Assembly: GCF_020080835.1 (NCBI RefSeq)
Contig: NC_058158.1
Span: 14,570,001-14,634,000 of the forward strand
Origin: Cotesia glomerata
Lineage: Eukaryota > Arthropoda > Insecta > Hymenoptera > Braconidae
Reading direction: 5' to 3'
Length of the DNA stretch: 64,000 nt
Every line of letters begins with the position of its first letter. Position 1 is the first letter of the stretch. Shown one piece after another: positions 1 through 10,424 of the stretch. The position numbers were made by a program, and so were the translations under genes. Under the pieces are notes generated by a model. The model saw nothing but the letters and a program-made list of their open reading frames with translations. It was not told the origin of the DNA and made no database searches.

Positions 1-2679
1 ACTTCCTCGATCGGCTAATTGAGGACGCAAGAAAACACTTTCCCGTGGCAATAGCTGGTGACTTCAATTCCTGGGCAGCAGACTGGGGCAGCAAGTTTCC
101 ACTAATACACGTGGAAAAGCACTTCTCGAGGCAATGGCCACACTGGACGTGATCCTTCTTAACACCGGTGACACGTCAACGTATACTAAGGGAGATGCAA
201 ACTCAACTGTCGACCTTACATTTGTCAGCAGTTGCTTAGCTCGAAGAGGTTTTTCTTGGAAAGTATTGAAAATCTACACAGCCAGTGACCATCGTGCGAT
301 ACTATGAGAAATATCAACTGGCCAAAATCTAACAAGAGTCAACAGGAACGCCAGCGCGGTTGGGTGGACAGTTAAATATCTCGACCTCACTGCTTAAGTA
401 GTAGCCCTAGAATGCGATCTGATCATCATAGAAACTGCTGAAGAGAAGACCAAGGACCTAATGAGAAGAGTCACCCAGGCTTGCGACGCCAGTATGTCTC
501 GGAAACGTTGCATTAATACAAGACCTTCGGTGCACTGGTGGAACAATCACATTAGCATTCTACGTTCAGAGTGTCTTAAAAAAAGAAGAAAGTCTCAGCG
601 TGGCTACAGATGACCTAACTCCGCAGAGCTGTTGGCAGAGTATAAAAAGGCCCGTCGAGAACTAAACAGAGCCATTAAAGAAAGCAAAAGACGCTGCTGG
701 AAGGAACTGGTCGCAGAAGTAGAGAAAGATCCATGGGGCAGACCATATAAGGTGGTTATGACCCACCTGAAATGCCAGCCAATGCCATCACCTACGTGTC
801 CACAGCTCCTAGAGAAGATTGTTACTGCGCTGTTTTCCCAACAGCCGGTATTCACCTACAAGTTGTAGCAGCTCCACCCTGAAGACATTCCAACTATCAC
901 GTTGGACGAGTTGATAGAGGCAGGCAATCGAGTAGGGAATAATAAGGCGCCGGCATTGGACGGAATCCCTAATATTGCCCTGGAATCAATCCTTAGGGCA
1001 GCACCGGCATTATTCCTGGACGTTTACGATACATGCCTGAAAGAAGGGACTTTTCCCCAGAAGTGAAAACAGCAACGGCTAGTGCTACTTCCGAAGGGGA
1101 AAAAGCCGCCGGAAGAACCGTCATCCTACGGACCACTCTGCATGTTAGACACGGCCGGCAAGATATTCGAGCGCAAAATTCATCAGAGAATAGAGGCTGT
1201 AGTCGATCTACTCCTGGCAGAGAACCAGTTTGGTTTCCGAAAAGGACGGTCAACTCTGGATGCGATCAAATTGGTTGTTGATACAGCCAAGGATGCAATC
1301 GCCGGAACGAGATGGAAGGGTGGAAAGAAGAAATACGGGTGGCTGCTTTGGACATCAAGAATGCCTTCAACTCCGCTAACTGGGACTGCGTTATGCGGGC
1401 TCTAGAAGAAAAAAACGTACCAGGATACCTTCGCAGAATGGTAGCGAGCTACTTCACGAATAGGGTTTTGAAATATAACACGAAGAACGGTACAGAAGAG
1501 TACGGAATCACCGGAGGAGCGCCACAGGGATCAGTTTTAGGTCCTCTGCTATAGAACATCATGTATGATGGCCTCCTGAGAATAGCATTACCTACGGGAG
1601 TCAAACTTGTAGCATATGCGGATGATGTAGCTGTCGTGATCGTCGCAAAGCACCTCGAAGAGATACAAATGGCATTTGATATTACATTCAGACGAGTCAA
1701 TTTGTGGATGGACATGGTGAACTTGCAACTAGCCAAGCATAAAACCGAAGCAGTGCTCATCACGCGTAGAAAAACGGTAGAAACTATCAAGTTGAGAGTC
1801 GGAGAACAAGAAATCACATCACAACCATTTATCCGTTATCTGGGAGTGATGCTGGATGCCCGACTCAACTTTAAGCAGAAGGTGGAACACGTCAGTGCCA
1901 AAGCGTCAGTAGTGAGGGCTAGTCTCGCACAGCTGATGCCGAACATCGGAGGCCCAATGCAGAGCAGGAGGCTACTATTGTCATCAGTAGTCACATCAGT
2001 GCTCACTTACGGAATATCCATTTGGGCTGATGCACTGGAAACCCAAAAATCATAGAGAAAAGCTGGACCAGTATATCAACTGAGTGCCCTACGAGTAGCT
2101 AGTGCCTTCCGCACTATATCAGAAGAAGCAGTGTGCGTCATTGCTGGAACCCTACCTCTTAGAATTCTAGCAGAGAAAAGGCGGGCCCTTTACCAACGAA
2201 AAAGGTCAACTGCACTGAGCCCTGAAGAACTTAGAATTGAAGAACAGCAGAGCAGCATAGAATGCTGAGCAGCATAGAATGCTGCAGAGAAGGGTAGGTG
2301 GACGCACTGCCTCATACCTCGGATCGACATTTGGCTTAACCGTAATCACGGCGAGGTCAATTACTATCTTACGCAGATCTTGTCGGAACACGGGTGTTTT
2401 CGAGAGTATCTACACTGCTTTAAGCATGATGACTCTTCGGAGTGCCCGTCCTGCCCAGGAGTTGCTGAAGATGCAGAGCACGTCTTCTTTGTATGTCCTC
2501 GTTTCGATCCACAGCGTGAAGAATTGGAGAGGATCCTGAACCAGAAAATGCAACCAGATTCACTAGTGGAAGCAATGTTGTCATCAGAAGCTGCCTGGAA
2601 CGCTACCAACACGTTTGCAACAGAAGTCCTCAAAGACTTGTATTCCACCGAAAGAAGAAGAGCAAAAATCAGAAGATAG
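1..2679 (+). pseudogene. Broken ORF2 (endonuclease + reverse transcriptase) of LINE copy 1
   Basis: Translated pieces show VAIAGDFNSWAADWGS and SDHRAIL (endonuclease Asp/His motifs), AGKIFERKIHQRI and NQFGFRKGRSTLDA (RT fingers), GGAPQGSVLGPLL, and VAYADDVAVVIV with the catalytic YADD near 1612-1626. The C-terminal CPSCPGVAEDAEHVFFVCP cluster is at about 2440-2500. Premature stops lie at about 305, 611, 866, 1063, 1552 (probably TGG to TAG) and 2053 (TGG to TAG). A frameshift lies near 1337, and a 17-bp tandem duplication at 2251-2284 shifts the frame again. The last piece ends at a TAG at 2677-2679. Compared with copy 2 at 29023 it is a clearly older relative. It cannot encode a working protein. 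Confidence 0.85.
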
Positions 2680-2856
2680 AAGGACGATAGTTAACACCTT
2701 AGCTTCCAGAAGGAAGAGCAGTAGCTAGTTCCTCCCCTCACGAAGTAATGCCTGACGGCGGTTCCCATGAGGAAAGAGGAAAAGGGGTTTAGGGTTTAGT
2801 GAGTAGGGGCGTTAGCGTCGAGTTTTAGTATGACTCTGCGTCGAGTCTTCACATAT

Positions 2857-2899
2857 CCAGGCAAAACAGCTATGCCTGGAATCCGCAAAAAGGATTTCC
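2857..2899 (+). other. Twin stem-loops at the 3' end of LINE copy 1
   Basis: Two adjacent hairpins close the 3'UTR. The first pairs CCAGGC with GCCTGG across an 11-nt loop (2857-2879). The second pairs GGAATCC with GGATTTCC across a short A-rich loop (2878-2899). The same pair recurs at 30593-30633 in copy 2. Non-LTR RTs commonly recognise 3'UTR structure, so a priming role is plausible but inferred. Confidence 0.5.
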
Positions 2900-2932
2900 C
2901 CCTCTAAAAAAAAAAAAAAAAAAAAAAAAAAA

Positions 2933-3094
2933 CACACACACATACAGACATATGGACATCATCGCGAAAACGTTCAGGGAAGCTTTCTAGGACCTCAAAA
3001 CATCAAGATCTGATAACTCGATTTTCGAAAAACCGGGTAAAACCAATAACTTCCCGATTTTTAAAAATTTTCAATTTTCTTAGCGGGAAGTTGA
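2933..3094 (-). repeat. RepA copy A1, terminal part after the CA tract
   Basis: After the A/CA tract the sequence reads as the RepA end: GGACATCATCGCGAAAACG, then an AAGATCTGATAACTCG block, AACTTCCCG and the terminus CTTAGCGGGAAGTT at about 3080-3094. The same blocks in the same order recur at 17535-17694, 30746-30909, and (reversed) at 38527-38680, 39287-39430 and 58682-58830. The other half of this copy lies beyond the window, on the far side of the LINE. Confidence 0.8.
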
Positions 3095-3124
3095 AAAAAT
3101 ATGAAAAACGTCAGTTGTTGGATA

Positions 3125-4690
3125 ACCCGAATCAAAATTTGGGTTCCGTTTTAACCGTAAAAATGTCCAAACTCTTTGAAGTAATATGCCGCTAAAAATC
3201 AAGTCTGTTGTGACCGCACAAGACGGTATCGGAGAATAAGTACGGTTAAACCAGACGTACGCAGGTCTGTTTTGACCGCAAAAATTTCCAAAAGTATAAT
3301 ATTATCATTATCCACAGATTTGGTAGAATCTGGCGCCACGTTCCGTTCAAATCCGTTGTCAACGGAGCGCCAGACTACCGACTGTGTTTACTGTAAGCAG
3401 AACGGTATTCTGAGGTTGCAAAATTTTATTTAATTCTACGGTACTTTTTTTTCCTAAATTGTATATTATAACAGTAATTCATACTTTATTTGACTGTTAT
3501 TAATTAATTATATTAACTTATAACAATTAATCTACTTGAAATTACTAAATTTAATCAGCACAAACTATAGCAACGCAAAAATTTCGATCCTGACTTTTTT
3601 TCGATGGACAAAGTGATCTGCCACTGTCTAAATAATTCGAGAATGCATAGTAATCCTTCATTAGATGGGAAACTACAGTTGAAAAAAGATATTTCACAGC
3701 TTGCATCTACACCCGCCAGGGTGCGCTGGAATTATTTTTACATAAGCTGTAGCTTCAAGAGGATAGTTTGCTATAAAAAATGCAGCCAACGCGAGATTTA
3801 AGTTGGTACCAATTGTAAATTTTTATTATAATTACAAAAAATAATAAAATCTGAACAAAAAAAGTTTCACTGTAAAAAAATCGCGCCAAGTCCACGTTCA
3901 TAAGACTATTAAGAAAAAAAAAATTTGTTTTTTTCTTTACAAAAAGATATAAAATTAAAAAATTAAAAAATTCAAGTAACCGATATGATTGTTTATGATT
4001 TTCGGAAATAAAAAAAAATTTTCTGTAAATTTAAAAATTAAAAAAAAATTTTTGGAACGTACTTGGTGTGCGTCATTGTTTATTTCAATTTTTTTAAAGT
4101 CTAGTAAATAGATTTTACGAATTTCATTAAAAGTAAAATATTTTGCAACCGCGCACACTAAACACGTTACAAAATTTTTTTTTAATTTTTAAATTTACAA
4201 CAAAATTTTTTTAATTTCCGAAAATCATAAACAATCATATCGGTTACTTGGATTTTTTAATTTTTTTATTTTATATCTTTTTGTAAAGAAAAAAAGAAAT
4301 TTTTTTTTCTTAATAGTCTTATGAACGTGGACTTGGCGCGATTTTTTTACAGTGAAACTGTTTTTGTTCAGATTAATATTATTACTATACTTGTCATCTT
4401 GTCTATTATTTTTCTTGCCATTTTGTAGTTCTTAGGCACGAAAATTCAAATTAATAAAAAACAAATTCTTATGAAAAGTTGACATTTAAAAATTAAAAAT
4501 ATATTAATGAATAATAATAAAAATAATAATAATAATGACCTCAGAAAAGGGGTATTTTTTCAAAAATTTGGATAAAATATTCTTTTCCAAATTCAGCTTA
4601 ATTCACATATTTTCACTACACAAAGTTTTAAAATATATAAGAAACGTACTTAGCCTATCAATTTTTGGTGATTTGTTTCGTATTCTATGG
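3125..4690 (-). repeat. RepF copy F1 (CCCGA-terminus element), interrupted by RepE
   Basis: It starts CCCGAATCAAAATTTGGG and carries iterated CCGTTTTAACCGTAA and GTCTGTTTTGACCG words. It matches the reverse complement of F2 (40833-42651) through the distinctive block with ACCAGACGTACGCAGG. Similarity resumes after RepE (about 4374 onward, CTTGTCATCTTGTCT and TTGTAGTTCTTAGG blocks) and fades near 4690, so the far terminus is lost. Just left of it, 3104-3122 repeats a fragment also present in F2 interior (AAAAACGTCAGTTGTTGGAT). Confidence 0.7.
3315..4373 (+). repeat. RepE copy E1, with a 525-bp palindromic half
   Basis: The second half (3849-4373) is a long imperfect palindrome. AGTTTCACTGTAAAAAAATC and GCGCCAAGTCCACG near its left end reappear inverted at its right end. 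The first half carries TCTGGCGCCACGTTCC and, about 50 bp on, an inverted GGAGCGCCAGA. An inverted copy (E2, 15525-16550) has the same two-part structure, so this is one element. It interrupts F1 between CATTAT and AATATTATT. No coding capacity or superfamily assignment is evident. Confidence 0.75.
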
Positions 4691-5395
4691 ATAAAAATAA
4701 ATAATAAAAAAAAAATTTTTTTGAAAATATTAATTTTTTGATATTTTTTCAAAATTTTTTTTTTTTGCATCCTATTGCAGCACCTATTTTTTTCCGTGTA
4801 CCAAATAAGTTTTTATCCCTTATGGAAGTAATATATATTTTGGATATATTAAAAATATATGTCTTTTTTTATTTTGAATATAAATAAAATATATTTATTA
4901 TATACGTGAAATATATAAAAATATAGTTCATGTAAATTTCAAATATATTATATTTTAAATTCATGTATATTTCAAATATAGTTCATGTATATTTCAAATG
5001 TATTCTAATTATAGTACTTTTGGCCGTTCTTTGTGCATAAAAAATATATTTCTGATATACGAAAAATATACGCAAAATATATTTTTTTGTATGATAAATA
5101 TAAATGTCGAATATATCAAAAATATAGTGAGAATTTATTTTAAATGTAAGCAGCTTTATATAATGAAAATATTTTCCAGATTATATTTTTTATATATTTT
5201 AAATATAATTCAAATACACGTAAAATATACTTAAAGCCTATAGGACAAAATTGACAGCCCGAGATTTTGAACTGTACAAGAAACTGGCCTAGTTTAAAGT
5301 TTTTCGGAACAAACATTGTAACCATGCACTGGCAAATGTTCTCAAGTTAACAAAATCCAAAATCTTGGGCTGTCAATTTTGTCCTGTAGCTAAGT

Positions 5396-7866
5396 TGTAA
5401 CAGGCCGCTTTTAGCGCCACCTGTTAAGGCGTTGTTTCTCTAATTTTACCTTTTTGAATTTAATTTTAAAGGAAATTTTAATTGAGTTTTTTTATTTTAT
5501 TTTATGCCCATTGGTTGGATTCGCCGCGACCGAGTCGCCCTCGCGTGTAGAAACTCGAACGAAGCTCGATTGCGCACGAAACCAAAATTTAATGCGATAA
5601 TACGTAATTTAATTTAGTAAGTAAGTAGCTTCAAGTTAGATTTAAGTACTTAATAACTGTGGTGGTACTAACGACGTCGGCCACGAACCCGCGAAGAGAA
5701 ACAACGAGGATCATCGACGTGGGTAACCTGCAAGATCATCAACGACGGGAGGATGGCTGTCTCGAGAGCGAGCGAAACGACGGACTGATCGGAACTCGAA
5801 GTGAGCAATCGACGCATGCGTAAAGGTGTAAAGCTAGCTTTCGAGCGCGCCAATGCTCCAGCCAATACATCATTCAAAACGTCGATATTGGAAAATTGGA
5901 CTTGCGGCGCCATCTCTGGAGTTCACAGCTAACGACGGACCCAGCAGAGAGGGGAGAGAGAAAAGAATGCGACATGTGCTGATGTTTCCTTCTTCCACGT
6001 TTTCGACTTGTCGTATGTGGACACGTTTTTTTTCGGTACTTAGTTTTTTTTGGTTATTTTTTGGGAAAAATCCTTGAATAATTCTTGCGTTTGAAATCTA
6101 ACGTATATTTTAATTAGCCACGACGTAGTGTGCTGATTTGGAGTTGCCGAAAAATAAAGGCGGTGCGACGATAATTAGCTGTTGCTAATTAGTTACTCGA
6201 CGAAAGCGTCATAAAGTACGACGCGTGTTTTGGTGTGATTGTTAGTCGACGTGTCCGTGTTCCAAAGAATCAGCAAGTATCCTCGCCGAGGAATCCATTA
6301 TCCCAGAGTCTGACGTGGAAGCCGAGAGCAACTTGGTGGCAGAAACAACCCAGGAATAACTTCAGGTCGTCGCTGTGACCAGGGTGAGTGGCTTTGTCTC
6401 AATTGAAGTAGCTCGTGGGATTCGAGTTTGTTAATTAAACAGTTGGATTGGGTTCATTAAATAATTAATTTATTTATTACTAATTGTACTCGACACTAGT
6501 CGAGTCATAGTGTAAAAACGTCAAGGCTAAGTTGAGTCAGTCAGCAGAGATAATCCCACGAGGTATTTAGGTACCGCCATATTTTTTTGTGTGTGTGTTT
6601 ACGGTTGTATAATTATTATTGTTCGTTATAAGAATTACGCTGGTTGATTTTGTACTCCCGGGGTAATCAATGAGTTCGATTCCCCATTGATCGAGCTTCG
6701 GGTTCGTGCGATGTACCGACGTTAAGTAAGAGGTTCGCCTACGGAGAGGGAACTCGAGAAACGGCTGCCGCATCCGAGACAGGCAATCGGACGTAAGTTG
6801 CCCACTCTCAGCGGAGCGTTTGGGACTTAGAATAGAATTTGAACTGTGTGAGACTCAGTGATAGGAAACTGAGTGATTATTTAATTTTCTTTTACTTAAG
6901 TATTTAATTTAATTATTAAGTAAATTCGATGATTGAATTTATTATTTAAGGTTTAATTAAATTCGGCGAATAGATTATTTAAATCTTGAAATTTAATTTG
7001 GCTATTCTTAATTGAATTTTGGCGCATCGATTATCGAGTTTACTTATTTAATTAATCTTTATTAATTAAAGCAAGCGGAGATTTATTTTTTTTGTGTTGT
7101 TATTAATTTTAATTAATCATCATTAATTAAAGCCGGCGATTCGATTTATTTCTTTGAGTTAATAAATTGTTATTAACTGAATTTAGCGAAGATTAATTTG
7201 TTTTTGTTAATTTACTGGAATTAACTGAATTGATGCAACGATTTATGTTTTATTATCTTGCTTAATTGTATTTACTTGAGTTCAGCGAAGATTATTGTTT
7301 TATTTAGTTAATTAATTGCCGTTAATTAATTTGAGCGAAGATTGATTTTATTGATTCGATGGTTATTAATTTAGCTGAGCGAAGGTTCATTATTTTTTTT
7401 TGGGTATTTAGCGAGTTATTATTAAGTGGATTATTATGATTAACTCATTGTTATTATTGCGGCGACTTTGAACTTTTTCCTTGTTCGGGTTGCGAACTGC
7501 GAATCGACGACAGCGTCGACGATTATTGTTATTAATTTTCCTTGCATTTACTTTCTTTATTTGTCAATATTAACCAATCGTTTTCATTTATTGTTAATAA
7601 ATTTATAATTTAATTTTCTCTATTAATTTTTTTAATTAATTGCGAATTAATCCGAGCAATCCCGAATACTTTCCTCGTTCCTCTATAATTAAGTCGTACC
7701 CTTAAGGCCCACCACCCGACGAAGAGAGTCCCGAACCGGAGTAGCCGGAAATCCACGTGATCAGAGCAAAGCTCCTGGCGCCCAACAACAGGTAAAGCAG
7801 GTAGGCCAGGTTATTTATTTCGGACTTCGTCCTCGCTAACGCACGGGGACGATGATACCCGTTATA
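5396..7866. mobile_element. Solo-LTR-like unit (LTR-2), about 2.47 kb
   Basis: The termini are TGTAACAGG and CCCGTTATA, flanked by a 4-bp direct repeat AAGT (5392-5395 and 7867-7870). Removing unit and one AAGT restores the RepJ arm. It is richer in GC than its surroundings and has no gag/pol ORF. It contains AATAAA near 6153, an iterated array at 6890-7420 and TGGCGCCC about 85 bp from its end, a word resembling a tRNA-Lys primer site. Its best reading is a solo LTR of a Gypsy-like element with very long LTRs. The short inverted termini and 4-bp duplication would also fit a non-autonomous Ginger-type DNA transposon. Orientation is not decided. Confidence 0.6.
6890..7420. repeat. Degenerate ~60-bp array inside LTR-2
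   Basis: Roughly ten irregular repeats of a TAATTAA-rich stretch followed by GCGAAGATT (variants GCGGAGATT, GCGAAGGTT, GCGAATAGATT). Spacing is irregular, about 45-65 bp. Confidence 0.6.
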
Positions 7867-8997
7867 AAGTTTATTTTGCGTATATTTTAATTATATTTAA
7901 AATTTATAAAAAATAGAGTCTGGAAAATATTTTCATCATAGGGGAGGGGGGGGGGGCAAAATGGGGTACTTAAGAAACCGTTATGATTTTAAGGACGTGA
8001 ATGTGCTGATTTTTCTCGTTTTCAGTTGTAATTGAAGAAAAATAATCAAATTTCAAGTTACCGTAGAAAAAAAAATTTTTTTTGTTGCGGGAAAAATGGG
8101 GTACCCCCTGAAAAAGTGAAAAAAAATTTTCATTATCCGAAAATGAAATGTCGTTAAAAAAGTAACATTTTCTTATCGATAAGTCTACGAAAGAACCCAG
8201 AGAGATGAGCAAATCACAAAAAAAAAGAAACATTGTTATAGTTGACGCAATATACTCCTAACAAAAATTGAGGTAGCAAAAAAAATTTTTTAATTTTGTA
8301 GTAATTTTTGACGGGTTTCGCTTGAGTAAAAATAATATCAAGATAAAAAAGAAAGTTCTTTTGAAAAGATTCTAATTTTTGGATCTCCCGGTGAAAAATT
8401 TTTTAGACATACCCGACTAGAAATTTCAGTGAGGCAGTGATTTGGCGCAAGTAAGGCATGTCGAATTCCAAACTTTCAGTAAGTGAGGCATCCAAACCAG
8501 GCCGAAGTTTGGGATGTAACGCAGTTGCGAGGCTCAGCCTAACTTGGCTTCCTGATTAGGTTGCAGTTTGGAAACCAAATTCGCAACGAAGAATCCAAAT
8601 CTAATTCTTTTTTGATTTTTAGCTTTTTTATTATCAAGCGAAAATTAATAATAACAAATGCTTATTCTTTTATCTTCTTTTACTATTTTAAGTATAAATA
8701 TTAAATTTAGGACTAAATTTTTTAAATATTTCATGAATAAAAAAAAAAATTCTTTGTTGTTTTTATTTAATATTATTTTTATTATTTAATTTTATTTTTT
8801 CTGTAATTTTTTTTGTTTTTTGGAGCGTTTTTTAATGTGAAGAGGTTTTTTTGATTGGTAGATTTGATAAGTCAAGGGGGAAGGAGATGATGGAGGAGTT
8901 AGATACACTAATCACACATAACACTTAACTTTACTTCACACTCGCCTTAATAGTAATTATAATTAGTAATTATTAATTATTAAAAATCGTACATGTC

Positions 8998-9075
8998 GAA
9001 CGCGAGACTCGAACACGATACCCAATGCACGAGGGCTCTATACCCTACCGCGACGCTACGCCGATGATGAGCGAC
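8998..9075 (-). other. tRNA-like sequence in RepB1
   Basis: On the minus strand it reads GGCGTAGCGTCGCGGTAGGG (A-box-like) and, about 35 nt later, GTGTTCGAGTCTCGCG (B-box GTTCGAGTC). Spacing suits a pol III internal promoter, but the cloverleaf is imperfect, so it is not called as a functional tRNA. Confidence 0.55.
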
Positions 9076-9571
9076 CTCTTACCTCAAGATACTTATAAGC
9101 ACAACCAATGTTCAGCTTGCCTAATTTAAAACAAATAAGATTTGAATTGGGCTAGCCTAAGTTCGGAAAGCCAAGTTCGCTCCAAACTAGCAAAACTCAG
9201 GTTATCGTTACTTGAAACCAGTTCGGCGTTCCCATGATATATTAGACTTAAGGAACCCATGAAACTTTCCTAGTTACGTTCAAATATGGCAAGCCAAACA
9301 TTTCGTTCTGCCTACCTTGGTTTTTATGAGGTATAACCTAGGCAAGCCAAACTTGCCCCGAATTGGTTCTTCGGCATGTGCCTCACTGAAATTTCGAGTC
9401 GGGTACATGAGACACCATGTTTATATGTACAATACACAAATACTCTCATAAATACACACTTTTATATGTATAGAACTAAAAGGCTTAACCTTGGAAAGAC
9501 TTAAAGCCAAAAATCTTCTCCCAATCCGTTTTAGAGTACTTTGGAAAGAAACGCCGAAGTTCGTCAAACGT

Positions 9572-9910
9572 TTGGAATGCCTAACTTGCAGGAAATTATA
9601 AAATCCTAAGGTCTACGGAAGTTCGGTTTGCCAAACTTAAAAGTGATTGGGGCCATCTATGATAAGACGAAGTTTGGCGAATGTTTGGAATGCCTAACTT
9701 GCAGGAAATTATAAAATCCAAAGGTCTCCGGAAGTTCGATTTGCCAAACTTGAAAGAAATTGGGGCCATCTATGGTAAGACGAAGTTTGGCGAATGTTTG
9801 GAATATCTAACTTGCAGGAAATTATAAAATCCAAAGGCTTACGAAAGTTCGGTTTACCAAACTTAAAGGTAATTAGGGACATTTATGGCAAGCCAAACTT
9901 CGGAAAATTT
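9572..9910 (-). repeat. Three 113-bp tandem units in RepB1
   Basis: The word CTTGCAGGAAATTATAAAAT recurs at 9585, 9698 and 9811, exactly 113 bp apart. B2 also has three units. B3 has two, so unit number varies between copies. Confidence 0.8.
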
Positions 9911-10424
9911 TTGGTTATCGTTACTTCCAGCTAGTCAGGCATTCCAAAGGTTCGCCGAAGTTCGGCTTGCCATAGATGTTCCAAATTACATGCAAATTTG
10001 GCATGCCAATCTTCGTTTTGCCTAACGTGGATTTAAGAAGGCGCAAATTAGGCTTGCCTAAGTTAGGCAAGCCAAACTTGCCCCTCACTAATTCCTCGGC
10101 ATTCCTCACTACAATTTCTAGTCGGGTAGTTCTCACGCAATTCCAAACAATAGCACGAAAAAAAACATTCGTAATTTTTTTGCACTCTCTTTCTTCGTTT
10201 AGGGATTCAGGAAAATTTTTTAAAGTTGAATGATCTTGTAGGCCTGAAGATCTTACTTTTTAAATTAAATATCTCACAAGCCCTCCAAATGATTTTGAAG
10301 AAATTGGCGGCCTCTGACACAGTTTTCTGAGCATTGATAGTTAAATTATGACATCAAAAATTATCCGAGAATAAATTTCGAAGTTATTTGAAAAAGACAT
10401 TCATTTAGAATGGTTAGTTTACAC

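Larger units (their letters stand above)
1..2932 (+). mobile_element. R1-clade (Waldo/Mino-like) non-LTR retrotransposon, copy 1, left-truncated by window edge
   Basis: The window opens inside ORF2 of a LINE. The order is endonuclease C-terminal half (about 1-307), linker (308-890), reverse transcriptase (about 900-2060), C-terminal domain with a CCHC-like cluster (about 2390-2510), a ~230-bp 3'UTR, then an A tract running into (CA)n. APE-type endonuclease plus a C-terminal CPxC...EH...C cluster fits the R1 clade. Waldo and Mino lineages of that clade are known, from memory, to insert into ACAY or AC repeats, and this copy ends in a CA tract. The flanking DNA after the tract is RepA. The copy is old: stops, a frameshift and a 17-bp tandem duplication break it. 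Clade assignment is inference from motifs and target, not from a tree. Confidence 0.85.
8412..10126 (-). repeat. RepB copy B1 (CCCGACTAG terminus, TA duplication)
   Basis: 1,715 bp bounded by CCCGACTAGAAATTTCAGTG and the inverse CAATTTCTAGTCGGG, with TA on each side (8410-8411, 10127-10128). It carries an extra internal inverted terminus at about 9369-9403 (GAAATTTCGAGTCGGG), present in all copies. The interior is made of variants of TTTGGCTTGCC and AAGTTAGGCA, a 113-bp tandem array and a tRNA-like sequence. It is inverted relative to B2 (12645) and B3 (23553). Very high similarity among copies suggests recent activity. There is no transposase ORF, so it is non-autonomous. Confidence 0.85.

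Noticed and set aside
7778..7800. TGGCGCCCAACAAC as a true primer-binding site of an LTR element
   Set aside because: It lies inside the unit defined by TGTAAC/GTTATA and AAGT, not just after an LTR end, and no internal coding region follows.
8412..10126. CRISPR-like array from regularly recurring words
   Set aside because: Units are degenerate, adjacent and without unique spacers, and the context is eukaryotic transposable DNA.
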